DNA of 64,000 nt from Arthrobacter sp. P2b (GCF_900168295.1 NZ_FVZL01000002.1:372001-436000), one strand, 5' to 3'; shown: positions 30,511 through 40,061, counted from the stretch's first letter. A program made the numbers and translations. The notes: a model not told the origin generated them from the letters alone.

Positions 30511-31266
30511 TCACTCGGATTCCAGGGCGGCCTGGACTTCGTCAGTGAGGTCGGCGTTGCTGTAGACGTTCTGCACGTCGTCGAGGTCCTCAAGGGCATC
30601 GGCGAGCTTGAGGAACTTGCGGGCACCGTCGACGTCCAGCTCCACCTGCATGGACGGCACGAACTCCACCTCGTCGGTGTCGTATTCGATGCCGGCTTCC
30701 TTCAGCGCCTCTCGGATGGCAGGCAGGTCGCCGGGCTCGGAGTGGATTTCGAAGGTGTCGCCGTTGTCCTTGACTTCCTCGGCGCCGGCATCCAGGACCG
30801 CCATCAGGACGTCGTCCTCGCTGAGTCCGTTCTTCGGCAGGTTCACCACGCCCTTGCGGGTGAAGAGGTAGCTGACGGAGCCGGGATCGGCGATGGTGCC
30901 GCCGTTGCGCGAGATAGCGAGGCGGACCTCGGAGGCGGCGCGGTTCTTGTTGTCCGTCAGGCACTCGATCAGCAGGGCAGAGCCCTGCGGGCCGCGGGCT
31001 TCGTACATGATCTCGGTGTAGTCCACCACTTCGCCGGTGAGGCCGGCCCCGCGCTTGATGGCGCGGTCGATGTTGTCATTGGGGACGGACGTCTTCTTCG
31101 CCTTGGTGACCGCCAGTTCCAGGCCCGGGTTGCCCGCGAGGTCCGGGCCGCCCATCCGGGCTGCAACTTCGATGTTCTTGATCAGCTTGGCGAACGACTT
31201 TGCGCGGCGGCTGTCAATGATCGCCTTCTTGTGCTTGGTCGTCGCCCATTTGGAGTGGCCTGACAT
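30511..31266 (-). CDS. yebC: YebC/PmpR family protein
   Basis: The 251-residue protein begins with the family signature [20 protein letters not shown] and has the full three-domain structure ([19 protein letters not shown] in the middle). YebC proteins were long called transcriptional regulators; recent work on the family links them to relief of translational stalling. It lies three bases after pdxT, in the conserved pdxT-yebC-ruvC order. Confidence 0.95.
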   Translation of the reverse strand: MSGHSKWATTKHKKAIIDSRRAKSFAKLIKNIEVAARMGGPDLAGNPGLELAVTKAKKTSVPNDNIDRAIKRGAGLTGEVVDYTEIMYEARGPQGSALLIECLTDNKNRAASEVRLAISRNGGTIADPGSVSYLFTRKGVVNLPKNGLSEDDVLMAVLDAGAEEVKDNGDTFEIHSEPGDLPAIREALKEAGIEYDTDEVEFVPSMQVELDVDGARKFLKLADALEDLDDVQNVYSNADLTDEVQAALESE

Positions 31267-31269
31267 GCT

Positions 31270-31980
31270 TTACGCTTCTCCTCTGATCATGCGGATAAAA
31301 AGTTCGTGTACGCGTTTTTCGCCAGTCACTTCCGGGTGGAAGGAGGTGGCCAGCAGGTGGCCGGAACGCACTGCAACAATTCTAGCCGTCCCGGGCAGCG
31401 GGACAGCGTGGGACGCGTGCTCGGGGTCGGCCGGTTCCACCTGTGCCAGGACTTCCACGTCCGGGCCAACCCGTTCCACCCACGGCCCGCGGATGAAGAC
31501 GGCGTGGACCGGGGCGACGCCCGTATCCGTGGCGCTGAAATCCAGGCCCTTGAACTCAAGGTCCGCCTCGAAGGACTCACGCTGGCGGCCGAAGGCGTTG
31601 CGCCGGACAGTGATATCCAGGCCGCCGAATGTCTGCTGCGGATTGCCGGCGAGGTCAGTGGCGGGGTCGGCGATGTCAGAGGCCAGCAGGATCATGCCTG
31701 CACAGGATCCGTAGACGGGCAGTCCCTCGGCAATGCGCTCCCGCAGCGGTTCCGCCAGGTCGAAGGCACGGGCCAGTTTGTCGATCGCCGTTGATTCGCC
31801 GCCGGGAATGATCAGTCCGTCCAGTCCGTCCAGTTCCTTGGGACGGCGGACGCTGACGCCCTCGGCGCCGGATGCCTCCGCTGCCCGAAGGTGCTCGCGG
31901 AAATCACCCTGGAGCGCCAGCACGCCGATCCGCAGGCCTGCGCCAAGGCGCGCCGAAGCAGCTGAAAGGGAATTTGTCAT
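31270..31980 (-). CDS. pdxT: Pyridoxal 5'-phosphate synthase glutaminase subunit PdxT
   Basis: PdxT hydrolyses glutamine and feeds ammonia to PdxS. The ATG at 31980 ([13 protein letters not shown]) gives 236 residues; the longer open frame upstream is not conserved. The class I amidotransferase triad is visible: Cys in [10 protein letters not shown], and His and Glu in SFHPEVTGE. The oxyanion loop PGGEST is also present. PdxS is 5.8 kb away, although the two are usually near each other. The gene starts 88 bases from the divergent murT. Confidence 0.95.
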   Translation of the reverse strand: MTNSLSAASARLGAGLRIGVLALQGDFREHLRAAEASGAEGVSVRRPKELDGLDGLIIPGGESTAIDKLARAFDLAEPLRERIAEGLPVYGSCAGMILLASDIADPATDLAGNPQQTFGGLDITVRRNAFGRQRESFEADLEFKGLDFSATDTGVAPVHAVFIRGPWVERVGPDVEVLAQVEPADPEHASHAVPLPGTARIVAVRSGHLLATSFHPEVTGEKRVHELFIRMIRGEA

Positions 31981-32056
31981 CCATCCAGCATACGGGGACC
32001 GCGCACTTCTGCCCGTCGGGGAAGCACCCGGCGGCGGTTGCATGCCGCTGCTGGGA

Positions 32057-32062
32057 TATATT
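32057..32062 (+). promoter_or_regulatory. Likely -10 element for a leaderless murT transcript
   Basis: TATATT ends six bases before the murT ATG, the spacing expected when transcription starts at the first base of the start codon. No Shine-Dalgarno precedes the ATG. No good -35 is evident. Confidence 0.5.
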
Positions 32063-32068
32063 CGAATC

Positions 32069-33361
32069 ATGTTTTCCTTCAGTGTTCCGCTCGGCAAGCT
32101 GGTCCGCCGGGCGTCCCGGCTCCGGGGCGGCGGTTCCGCCCTGCCGGGCCTGGTGGTCGAAAAAATTGACCCCGGCTTCATGCGGCGGACGCTCAGCACC
32201 CTCCCCCACGGTGTCGCCGTCGTCAGCGGTACCAACGGCAAAACCACCACAACCAAAATGGTGGTGGAACTGCTGGAGAGCCAGGGCCTCAAGGTCTTCA
32301 CCAACCGCACCGGCAGCAACTTCACGCGCGGCGTCGCCGCTGCCCTGTTGGGCGAGGTGGACTGGCGGGGCAGGCTTAAAGCCGATATCGCGGTCCTGGA
32401 ACTGGATGAGGCGCACGCCGTCCACTTCGTCAACAGCGTGCCCCCGCGCTACTGCCTCCTGCTTAACGTCCTTCGCGACCAGCTGGACCGGTTTGGTGAA
32501 ATCGATAAGACGGCGCAGCTGCTCCAGCACATCGCCGCCAAGACCACCGGGACGGTTGTTCTCAACCGTGAAGACCCCCGGGTGGCCAGGATCGCCGAGA
32601 CCCTCACCGGGCAGGAAGTCAGGTACTTCGGCCTGGACGATTCGCTGCTGGGTACGTTCCCCAACGACGACGACATGCGCGCTGCCCCCGGAAGCCCCGC
32701 CACGGCGGGGCTTCCGGAAAAGCCCGCTGCCGACGTCGTACTCCGAAAGGTTGGCGCGGACAGCGCCGACTTTGAGTACGACGGCGTCACGGTCACCACC
32801 GGGATGAAGCTCCGGGGGGTGTACAACATCTTTAACGCGGCCGCTGCCCTGGCCCTGGCGCGGAGCATCTGCGGAAGCGGAGCGGCCACTGCGGACCACG
32901 AATCCCTGCTGGAGGCATTGTCCCAGGTTGCGCCTGCCTTCGGCCGCGGCGAAAGCCTCACGGTGGACGGCCAGCCCCTGGACCTGGTGCTGGTCAAAAA
33001 CCCCAGCGGTTTCCGGCTGGGCCTCAAGTCTTTCCCCGCCGGCGGCTACGCCACGATGATCGCCATCAATGACAATTACGCCGACGGCCGCGACATGTCA
33101 TGGCTGTGGGACGTGGAGTTCGACTCTCTCCGCGAGGAGGGCGTGGACCAGCTGACCGGATCCCGGGCCTATGACATGGCGCTCCGGCTGCAATACGACG
33201 ACGTCCCTACCGGCGCGGTGCAGCCGGAGATCGCGCCGGCACTGGCTGCGTTCATCCGGGAGGCCCAGGGCAAGCCCAAGCGCATCTTCTGCACCTACAC
33301 CGCCATGTTGGCCATCCGCCGTGAACTGTCCAAAATCACCACCGTGGAGGTTGTCTCTTGA
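32069..33361 (+). CDS. murT: Lipid II isoglutaminyl synthase, MurT subunit
   Basis: MurT, with GatD, amidates the D-Glu of lipid II to D-isoglutamine. The ATG at 32069 gives 430 residues and lies six bases after a TATATT -10, so the mRNA may be leaderless. The Mur-ligase P-loop is [10 protein letters not shown] (54-63), and [15 protein letters not shown] is conserved. The C-terminal DUF1727 region contains [10 protein letters not shown]. The Cys4 zinc ribbon known from staphylococcal MurT is not visible; the only Cys residues are scattered. gatD overlaps its end by four bases. Confidence 0.94.
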   Translation: MFSFSVPLGKLVRRASRLRGGGSALPGLVVEKIDPGFMRRTLSTLPHGVAVVSGTNGKTTTTKMVVELLESQGLKVFTNRTGSNFTRGVAAALLGEVDWRGRLKADIAVLELDEAHAVHFVNSVPPRYCLLLNVLRDQLDRFGEIDKTAQLLQHIAAKTTGTVVLNREDPRVARIAETLTGQEVRYFGLDDSLLGTFPNDDDMRAAPGSPATAGLPEKPAADVVLRKVGADSADFEYDGVTVTTGMKLRGVYNIFNAAAALALARSICGSGAATADHESLLEALSQVAPAFGRGESLTVDGQPLDLVLVKNPSGFRLGLKSFPAGGYATMIAINDNYADGRDMSWLWDVEFDSLREEGVDQLTGSRAYDMALRLQYDDVPTGAVQPEIAPALAAFIREAQGKPKRIFCTYTAMLAIRRELSKITTVEVVS

Positions 33362-34107
33362 GCACTGGAACACCCGCCGCGGCTGAGGGCAAGGGCACCC
33401 TCCGGGTGGTGCAGCTATACCCGCGCGACATGAACATCTACGGCGACTGGGGCAACGCCCTGGTCCTGCAGCGGCGCATCGGCTGGCACGGTTACACGTC
33501 CGAACTGCTTGAATACAACGTCGGTGATCCTTTTCCCGATGACGTGGACATCATCGTGGGCGGCGGCGGCCAGGACAGCGGCCAGTTGGTCATCCAGGAC
33601 GACCTGCAGTCAAGGGCGGCCGCTCTCAAGGACCTGGCGGAGGACGGCACTCCCATGCTGGTTATCTGCGGGCTGTACCAGCTGTTCGGCCGGTTTTTCA
33701 AGACCCGCACCGGGGCCGTGATCCCCGGAATCGGCATCCTTGACGTGGAAACCCACGGCACCGACGAACGCCTGATTGGAAACGTCAAGGTATCGACACC
33801 CGAATTCGGTGAAGTCCTCGGCTACGAAAACCACAGCGGCCAGACGACGCTGGGCAGCGGGGTCCGTCCGCTCGGCACCGTGGCCAAGGGGACCGGCAAC
33901 AACAGCAACGACGGTCACGAAGGAGCCCGCTACCGCAACATCGTGGCCAGTTACCTGCACGGTTCGCTGCTGCCGAAAAACCCTGCCATTGCCGATTTCC
34001 TGATCCGCACCGCAGCTGAACGGAAGTTCGGAACGTTTGAGCCCGGCCAGCCGGATGACCGGTTCGCTGAACTGGCGAGGGAGCACGCGGCGCGCAGGCC
34101 GCGCTGA
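33358..34107 (+). CDS. gatD: Lipid II isoglutaminyl synthase, GatD glutaminase subunit
   Basis: GatD supplies ammonia to MurT. The TTG start overlaps the murT stop (TTGA). The 249-residue protein has the class I amidotransferase-like fold with nucleophile Cys104 in LVICGLYQLFG and His201 in SYLHGSLLPKNP. The cobQ-like GYENHSGQT loop is typical. Translational coupling fits the heterodimer. Confidence 0.95.
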   Translation: MSTGTPAAAEGKGTLRVVQLYPRDMNIYGDWGNALVLQRRIGWHGYTSELLEYNVGDPFPDDVDIIVGGGGQDSGQLVIQDDLQSRAAALKDLAEDGTPMLVICGLYQLFGRFFKTRTGAVIPGIGILDVETHGTDERLIGNVKVSTPEFGEVLGYENHSGQTTLGSGVRPLGTVAKGTGNNSNDGHEGARYRNIVASYLHGSLLPKNPAIADFLIRTAAERKFGTFEPGQPDDRFAELAREHAARRPR

Positions 34108-34111
34108 GCTG

Positions 34112-35404
34112 TTACGGCCCGCGGGTGATGAGGAGTTCGTGCGCGCCGGCGGCGGGTGCGCCCATCGACTCCACCACGGCCACCGTCCGCTGCCGGGTTG
34201 CGGCGTCGGCTTCCGGTCCCGCGCACGGTCCTTGCGGCGCGTCCGCGGCCACCGAGCACCACCGGTAAGGGTCGCGGACCATCACTGAGGGCGCCCAGGC
34301 GAGGTCCATGGCAGTCCACCTGCCGGAAGCATCCTGGCCGAACTGGGCGCGGACCAGCAGGCCTTCGTTGTTGACCACATGCCAGGGTGAGAGCTCAGTG
34401 ACGCCGTTGCCCAGCCCGTACACGATCCAGGTGCCCTTGTAGTTTTCGATCGGCAGTACCGAGTGGGTGTGGTGCCCGTAGATCAGGTTGAACTGCCCGC
34501 TGTCAACAAGGGCGTGCGCCACGTCCTGCTGCTGCATGTTCGGTTGGCTGGCGTACTCGTCGCCCGCGTGCATGGCTCCCAGGACGATATCCGCACCCAG
34601 TGCCCGGGCTTTTTCGGCCTTGGCAACCATGGCCGGCGCGTCCAGCATGTCCACCTGCCAGGGGTGCTCCGCAACGAGTCCGTTGAGCCCATAGGTGGCC
34701 TGGATGACAGCCACTTTTGCGACTGGTGTCTGCAGGATCAAAATCCGCTGGGATTCCGTTTCCGTACGGTACGAGCCTGTGTGCTTGAGGCCCGCGGCGT
34801 CCAGCGCGTCGAGGGTCCGCAGCAGCCCGTCCGTGCCGCGGTCGATGGTGTGGTTGCTCGCCGTGGTGCACGCCTGGTAGCCCACCGCTTTGGAGGCTGT
34901 GATGATGTGGGGCGGGACGTTGAAGGATGGGTAGGCGGAGAAGGGCCCCTCCGGGACCGCCACGGGTGTCTCCTGGTGGCAGATGGCAAGGTCGCTGTTG
35001 TTGATGTAGCGGCGTTGGCCCTCCAGCAGGGGCACGAAGTCCAGGCCTGGCTTGCCGGCGGCTGCGGCGTCCTGCTGTGCCTGCTGCCAGAGCTCGGCGT
35101 GGACCAGCATGTCGCCCGTGACCAGCACGGACGTACAGCGGAGGACCGGGCAGTCCGGGCCCTTTCCGGGCGTGGGAGTGGGTGTGGGTGTGGGCGTGAC
35201 TGGCGGGGTGGTACCGGACGCTGCCCCTGCCACCGGCGCTGTTACGGCGGAGGCGGAACCCGCCGGTGCGGACGGAGTCCCGTTCTGCTCTGCGAGCAGC
35301 CCGCAGCCTGCCAGCGCACCGGTCAGCCACAGTGCTCCGGCCAATGACATCGCCAAGGCGCGGGCGCTGATGCGCCCCGGCGCCTTGACGGCTACGGTCC
35401 CCAT
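34112..35404 (-). CDS. CapA-family lipoprotein (PGA_cap metallophosphatase fold)
   Basis: I take the ATG at 35404 (MGTVAVKAPGR); an ATG three codons upstream is possible. The 430-residue protein has a lipoprotein signal with lipobox LAGC (Cys34), a Ser/Thr/Pro linker with a TPTPTPTPGKG repeat (about 66-80), and a CapA domain. Domain motifs are VTGDMLVH, NSDLAICHQETPV, TTASNHTIDRG and GAMHAGDEYASQP, then IYGHHTHSVLPIE. Relatives are named for poly-gamma-glutamate synthesis, but there are no capBC genes here, so the substrate is unknown. It is convergent with gatD. Confidence 0.88.
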   Translation of the reverse strand: MGTVAVKAPGRISARALAMSLAGALWLTGALAGCGLLAEQNGTPSAPAGSASAVTAPVAGAASGTTPPVTPTPTPTPTPGKGPDCPVLRCTSVLVTGDMLVHAELWQQAQQDAAAAGKPGLDFVPLLEGQRRYINNSDLAICHQETPVAVPEGPFSAYPSFNVPPHIITASKAVGYQACTTASNHTIDRGTDGLLRTLDALDAAGLKHTGSYRTETESQRILILQTPVAKVAVIQATYGLNGLVAEHPWQVDMLDAPAMVAKAEKARALGADIVLGAMHAGDEYASQPNMQQQDVAHALVDSGQFNLIYGHHTHSVLPIENYKGTWIVYGLGNGVTELSPWHVVNNEGLLVRAQFGQDASGRWTAMDLAWAPSVMVRDPYRWCSVAADAPQGPCAGPEADAATRQRTVAVVESMGAPAAGAHELLITRGP

Positions 35405-35490
35405 AGCCGCCATTCTAAAGAGGTCAGCGCCCCGGGGGGGTGATATTTCCCCACATTGAGAAGCGTGCCTTGCTGTGAAAGGTTTACCCC

Positions 35491-37506
35491 ATGACGACGA
35501 ACCCCCTTCTGGTCCCCAGTCCCCTGCCGTACGGACTTCCGCCTTTTGACACGATTGATGCCTCGCATTACTCGGAAGCCCTCGAGGCCGGGCTTGCCAA
35601 ACATCTGGCCGAAATCCGGGCGATCGTTGACGATCCGGCACCGGCAGACTTCGACAACACAGTGGTGGCGATGGAACGGTCCGGGCGGCTCCTGGAGCGT
35701 GCAGCCGCGGCATTCTTCACGCTGGTGTCCGCCGATGCTTCGGAGCAGATCCGCACCCTCGAGACCGAATATTCACCCCGGATCTCGGCGCACCAGGACG
35801 AGATCTTCCTGAACCGGGCCCTGTTCGAGAGGTTTTCGGCGGTTGATGCCTCCGCGTGTGACCCCGAGTCCGCCCGCCTGGTCGAGGAGTATCTGAAGGA
35901 GTTCCGGCAGTCCGGCATCCAGCTTGACGGTCCCGGACGGGAACGGCTGATGGCGATCAATGCCGAACTTGCCCGCCTCGGTACCGAATTCGGCCAGCGG
36001 GTCAAGGAAGGCATGAAGTCCGCGGCTTTGCTCCTGGACAGCGCCGGGGAACTCGCGGGCCTGCCGGCGGATGATGTTGCCGCCGCAGCCGAAGCGGCCC
36101 GGGCTGCGGGCCATGAGGGCAAATTCCTGCTCACACTCATCCAGCCCGGTAACCAGCCGGCCCTGGCAGCGCTCGAGGACCGGGACGTCCGCCGTCGTCT
36201 TTTTGAGGCTTCGGTGGCCCGCGGCAGCAGCGGGGGAAGCCTTGACGTGCTTGATCTGGCACGGTCCATGGCCGGCCTGCGGGCGGAGAAGGCTTCCCTC
36301 CTGGGCTTTGCCAACTACGCCGAGCTGGTGGTGGACCGCCAGACCGCACCGGACTTCGGGTCCGTCCAGTCGATGCTGAACCGGCTGGCACCGGCAGCTG
36401 TCCGTAACGCGGACACCGAGGCCGCTGCGCTGGCAGACGTTGCCGGCCATCCACTGGAGGCCTGGGACTGGGCCTACTATTCGGCCAGGGTCCGCCGGAA
36501 AAAGTACGACGTCGATGAGCAGGCGCTCCGCCCGTACTTTGAGCTGGACCGGGTCCTGACCGATGGGGTGTTCTTTGCCGCGACGTCCCTGTACGGCATT
36601 ACGTTCCATGAGCGGACGGACCTGGCCGGCTACCACCCGGACGTCCGGGTCTGGGAGGTCCGCAACGAGGACGGCAGCGGGCTGGGCCTCTTCCTGGGCG
36701 ACTACTACAGCCGGGAGTCCAAGCGTGGCGGAGCATGGATGAATTCCCTGGTGGACCAGTCGGCCCTGCTCGGGACCCGGCCCGTGGTCATCAACAACCT
36801 GAACATCTCCAAGCCGACGGCCGGCGAACCCACACTGCTGACCCTGGACGAGCTCCGCACGGCGTTCCACGAATTTGGGCATGCCCTGCACGGTCTCTTC
36901 TCCAACGTCACGTATCCGCGGTTTTCCGGCACGTCCGTGCCCCGCGACTTCGTGGAGTACCCCTCGCAGGTGAATGAAATGTGGATCATGTGGCCGGAAG
37001 TGCTCTCAAACTATGCCCGGCACCACGCCACGGGCGAGCCGCTTCCCCGGGATGTTGTGGAGCGGCTCAATGAATCCCGGCTGTGGGGTGAAGGCTTCGC
37101 CACCACCGAATACCTGGGCGCCGCATTGCTGGACCTGGCGTGGCATGTGCTGGAGCCCGGCAATGTGCCGGAGGACGCGCTGGAGTTTGAGGCGAAGGCC
37201 CTCGCCGCGGCGGGAATTGCCCATCCCCTGATCCCGCCGCGGTACCGGACGGGCTACTTCCAGCACATCTTTGCCGGCGCCGGTTACGCCGCTGGCTATT
37301 ACTCCTATATTTGGAGCGAAGTGCTGGACGCCGAAACGGTGGACTGGTTCACCGAGAACGGTGGCCTCACCCGCGCCAACGGCGAACGCTTCCGCCGGGA
37401 GCTGCTGGCCCAAGGCAACAGCCGCGACCCGCTGGAGTCCTTCCGAACCCTCCGCGGCCGCGAAGCAAGACTGGAACCGCTGCTAAAGCGCCGCGGCCTC
37501 GAGTAG
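35491..37506 (+). CDS. M3 family oligopeptidase (Dcp-type)
   Basis: The ATG is preceded by GAAAGG at eight bases. The 671-residue cytosolic protein has no signal peptide. The thermolysin-like zinc site HEFGH is at 460-464. The usual downstream Glu and Tyr/His substrate contacts are present (PRDFVEYPSQVNEMW; GYFQHIFAGAGYAAGYYSY). Length and motifs match peptidyl-dipeptidase Dcp/oligopeptidase A, which degrades short peptides. It is followed by a palindromic repeat and a terminator. Confidence 0.94.
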   Translation: MTTNPLLVPSPLPYGLPPFDTIDASHYSEALEAGLAKHLAEIRAIVDDPAPADFDNTVVAMERSGRLLERAAAAFFTLVSADASEQIRTLETEYSPRISAHQDEIFLNRALFERFSAVDASACDPESARLVEEYLKEFRQSGIQLDGPGRERLMAINAELARLGTEFGQRVKEGMKSAALLLDSAGELAGLPADDVAAAAEAARAAGHEGKFLLTLIQPGNQPALAALEDRDVRRRLFEASVARGSSGGSLDVLDLARSMAGLRAEKASLLGFANYAELVVDRQTAPDFGSVQSMLNRLAPAAVRNADTEAAALADVAGHPLEAWDWAYYSARVRRKKYDVDEQALRPYFELDRVLTDGVFFAATSLYGITFHERTDLAGYHPDVRVWEVRNEDGSGLGLFLGDYYSRESKRGGAWMNSLVDQSALLGTRPVVINNLNISKPTAGEPTLLTLDELRTAFHEFGHALHGLFSNVTYPRFSGTSVPRDFVEYPSQVNEMWIMWPEVLSNYARHHATGEPLPRDVVERLNESRLWGEGFATTEYLGAALLDLAWHVLEPGNVPEDALEFEAKALAAAGIAHPLIPPRYRTGYFQHIFAGAGYAAGYYSYIWSEVLDAETVDWFTENGGLTRANGERFRRELLAQGNSRDPLESFRTLRGREARLEPLLKRRGLE

Positions 37507-37519
37507 ACGAGCGCCCCTT

Positions 37520-37585
37520 CCCAACTGAGTAGCGCTAAGTGTCGTTCTGAACCCTCAAAACGACACTTAGCGCTACCTACTTGGG
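37520..37585. repeat. Intergenic palindromic (REP-like) element
   Basis: TAGCGCTAAGTGTCGTT (37530-37546) recurs inverted at 37559-37575. Pairing extends through TGA/TCA to an ACCC loop, and an outer CCCAA/TTGGG clamp (37520-37524, 37581-37585) flanks 5-base unpaired patches. Its AT-richer sequence differs from neighbouring DNA, and it is separate from the terminator that follows. The structure is typical of dispersed intergenic repeats. Confidence 0.75.
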
Positions 37586-37594
37586 TTAAACGAA

Positions 37595-37637
37595 CGACGG
37601 CGGCGAGTCACCAGGCAAAGGTGACTCGCCGCCGTCG
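37595..37637. terminator. Terminator between M3 peptidase and pdxS
   Basis: Perfect 18-bp arms (37595-37612 and 37620-37637; left arm CGACGGCGGCGAGTCACC) have a 7-base loop AGGCAAA. They lie between two convergent genes. The remaining 37638-37776 shows nothing recognisable. Confidence 0.82.
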
Positions 37638-37776
37638 CGGTTTGTTGCTCGAAGGCAGGTACTGGTCCGGCAGCTTGCGTAAAAGGGGCCCTGCGTCCCC
37701 GCTCGCCGCGAAGCGGCCTTAGCGGGACGTGGGGAATAGCAAGCAGAGGATCAGGACCTGCCGTAAGGAAGAGAAA

Positions 37777-38703
37777 TTACCAGCCGCGCTCGGCGAGGCG
37801 GTGCGGCTGGGGGATTTCGTCGACGTTGATGCCCACCATGGCTTCGCCGAGGCCGCGGGAGGCCTTGGCGATGACGTCCGGGTCATCGTAGAAGGTGGTG
37901 GCCTTCACGACGGCGGCCGCGCGCTGGGCGGGGTTGCCGGACTTGAAGATACCGGAGCCGACGAACACGCCGTCGGCGCCGAGCTGCATCATCATGGCGG
38001 CGTCGGCCGGGGTGGCGATGCCGCCGGCGGTGAACAGGACCACGGGAAGCTTGCCGGCAGCGGCGACTTCCTTGACCAGTTCGTACGGTGCCTGCAGTTC
38101 CTTGGCCGCAACGTAGAGTTCGTCCTCGGGCAGGGCGGCGAGCTTGGCGATCTCGGAGCGGATCTGGCGCATGTGACCGGTGGCGTTGGAGACGTCGCCG
38201 GTGCCGGCCTCGCCCTTGGAGCGGATCATTGCCGCGCCCTCGTTGATGCGGCGCAGTGCCTCACCGAGGTTGGTGGCACCGCAGACGAACGGGACCTTGA
38301 AGTTCCACTTGTCGATGTGGTTGACGTAGTCAGCCGGGGTCAGGACCTCGGACTCGTCAATGTAGTCCACGCCCAGGGACTGCAGGATCTGGGCCTCGAC
38401 GAAGTGGCCGATCCTGGCCTTGGCCATGACCGGAATGGAGACCGCGTCGATGATCTGGTCGATCATGTCCGGATCGGACATGCGGGACACGCCGCCCTGG
38501 GCACGGATATCGGCCGGAACGCGTTCCAGCGCCATCACAGCAACAGCACCGGCGTCTTCGGCGATGCGGGCCTGTTCGACGTTGACGACGTCCATGATGA
38601 CGCCGCCCTTGAGCATCTCAGCCATGCCCCGCTTCACGCGGCTGCTGCCCGTGACGCTGTTCGCGGACGAACCGGCTTCGCTGCTTACATCAGGTGTAGA
38701 CAC
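37777..38703 (-). CDS. pdxS: Pyridoxal 5'-phosphate synthase lyase subunit PdxS
   Basis: PdxS makes PLP from ribose 5-phosphate, glyceraldehyde 3-phosphate and ammonia from PdxT. The GTG at 38703 ([11 protein letters not shown] by fMet rule) follows AGGGG at five bases and gives 308 residues. The frame is open for 23 further codons without conservation. Signatures are the [15 protein letters not shown] start, the Schiff-base lysine regions ([13 protein letters not shown]), and the phosphate loops [13 protein letters not shown] and GSGIFKS. It is now separated from pdxT. Confidence 0.97.
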   Translation of the reverse strand: MSTPDVSSEAGSSANSVTGSSRVKRGMAEMLKGGVIMDVVNVEQARIAEDAGAVAVMALERVPADIRAQGGVSRMSDPDMIDQIIDAVSIPVMAKARIGHFVEAQILQSLGVDYIDESEVLTPADYVNHIDKWNFKVPFVCGATNLGEALRRINEGAAMIRSKGEAGTGDVSNATGHMRQIRSEIAKLAALPEDELYVAAKELQAPYELVKEVAAAGKLPVVLFTAGGIATPADAAMMMQLGADGVFVGSGIFKSGNPAQRAAAVVKATTFYDDPDVIAKASRGLGEAMVGINVDEIPQPHRLAERGW

Positions 38704-38844
38704 AAAAACCCCTATGGGTAGATAGATGACCTTCGCCGGGCGTGCAGGCGGCAAGTGCCGGACTGTGCACACACGGATTTGCCGGATCCATTGACCGGGC
38801 AGTCCTAATACTAGTCCCCCCGCGGCCGGCCGGCTTAATCATGC

Positions 38845-39468
38845 TTAATCAGCCGGTGACGGTTCCGCCTGGGCCTGCCTGCGGACGGAAACCACGCGCT
38901 GCACCACGGTGACGAAGCTTGCCAGCGCGAGCAGCACCAGGGTCACCAGCAGCACCACCGATGGAAGGCCCAGTCCGGTGAACCCGGTCACCACCAGGAC
39001 CGAAACCAGGCGTTCGGCGCGCTCGGCTATCCCCACATTGGCCGTGAACCCGAGCGACTCCGCCTTGGCCCTGGCGTAGGAAACCACCATGCCCAGGACA
39101 AGGCAGACCATGGCGGCCACGGCGATGGGGGTATCAGCGCCGCCGGTGAAGAACCACACGGCCAGCCCCGCGAAGAGCGCGCCGTCGGCAATCCGGTCGA
39201 GGGTGGAGTCGAGGAAGTTTCCCCAGCGGCTCTTGACGTCCTGCATCCTGGCCATGATGCCGTCCAGGACGTCGGAAAAGATAAAAGCCGTGATGAAGAG
39301 TGTTCCCCACCAGAGTTGCCCCAGCGGGTAGAACACCAGGGCCCCGACCACCACACCGGCCGTACCGATGATGGTCACAGCATCGGGCGAAACACCAATC
39401 TTCAGGAGCCAGCGGGCAAGCGGAGTGAACAGGGCGGTGAAAAAACCGCGGGCGTGCCTATTCAGCAT
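38845..39468 (-). CDS. pgsA: Phosphatidylinositol phosphate synthase (CDP-alcohol phosphatidyltransferase)
   Basis: PgsA1 makes phosphatidylinositol phosphate from CDP-diacylglycerol and inositol phosphate. The ATG at 39468 gives 207 residues and six membrane segments. The CDP-OH-P motif is complete: Asp66, Asp69-Gly70, Ala73-Arg74, Gly83, Asp87 and Asp91. The start overlaps the upstream HIT gene by 11 bases. The order thrS-HIT-pgsA matches Rv2614c-Rv2612c of M. tuberculosis, which supports the PIP-synthase call over phosphatidylglycerol synthesis. Confidence 0.92.
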   Translation of the reverse strand: MLNRHARGFFTALFTPLARWLLKIGVSPDAVTIIGTAGVVVGALVFYPLGQLWWGTLFITAFIFSDVLDGIMARMQDVKSRWGNFLDSTLDRIADGALFAGLAVWFFTGGADTPIAVAAMVCLVLGMVVSYARAKAESLGFTANVGIAERAERLVSVLVVTGFTGLGLPSVVLLVTLVLLALASFVTVVQRVVSVRRQAQAEPSPAD

Positions 39469-40045
39469 CCGTCTCCCCGGGCCAGGCGTCGGCCACCTGC
39501 TGGCGGACCTCGTCGAGGGTCTGGGTGATGGCCTTGGTCTGGGCAATGATGGGGAAGAAGTTCCCGTCCCCGCCCCAGCGCGGAACGATGTGCTGGTGCA
39601 GGTGGGCGGCGATCCCGGCGCCGCCCACCACGCCCTGGTTCATGCCGAGGTTGAAGCCGCCCGGATTCGCCACCTTCCGCAGGACCCGCATGGCCGTTTG
39701 CGTCAGCTCGGCGAACTCCGCCGTCTCCTCCAGCGTCAGGTCCGTGTAGTCCGGGATGTGCCGGTAGGGGCACACCAGCAGGTGCCCGGGGTTGTAGGGA
39801 AAGAGGTTCAGGACCACGTAGCAGGTCTTCCCGCGGTAAACGATGAGTGCGTCCTCATCGGTCCGGCCGGGCCCCACGCAGAAGGGGCAGTCATCTTCAT
39901 TCTTGAACTGGTGCTGCCCGCCCTTGATGTAGGCCATGCGGTGCGGAGTCCACAGTCGCTGGAAGGCGTCCGGGACACCGGCGAGGTCAAAGTCGTCGGT
40001 AACGCCGGCATCACCTGGATACCCGGCGCCTGTGTTCTCCTGCAC
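39458..40045 (-). CDS. HIT-domain protein, probable Ap4A phosphorylase-like
   Basis: The GTG at 40045 (MQENTGAGYPGDA by fMet rule) gives 195 residues; the frame is open further upstream into thrS. The HIT triad is AAHLHQHIVPRW, preceded by a Cys pair (CPFCVGPG) and NLFPYNPGHLLVCPYRH. The length and its position between thrS and pgsA match Rv2613c, an Ap4A phosphorylase. The start lies inside the end region of thrS's intergenic gap (17 bases). Confidence 0.88.
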   Translation of the reverse strand: MQENTGAGYPGDAGVTDDFDLAGVPDAFQRLWTPHRMAYIKGGQHQFKNEDDCPFCVGPGRTDEDALIVYRGKTCYVVLNLFPYNPGHLLVCPYRHIPDYTDLTLEETAEFAELTQTAMRVLRKVANPGGFNLGMNQGVVGGAGIAAHLHQHIVPRWGGDGNFFPIIAQTKAITQTLDEVRQQVADAWPGETDAE

Positions 40046-40061
40046 GGTGCTGTTCCGTTCC

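Noticed and set aside
34463..35347. Plus-strand frame opposite the CapA-like gene
   Set aside because: Gly/Cys-rich shadow composition; the CapA lipoprotein on the minus strand has clear signal and active-site motifs.
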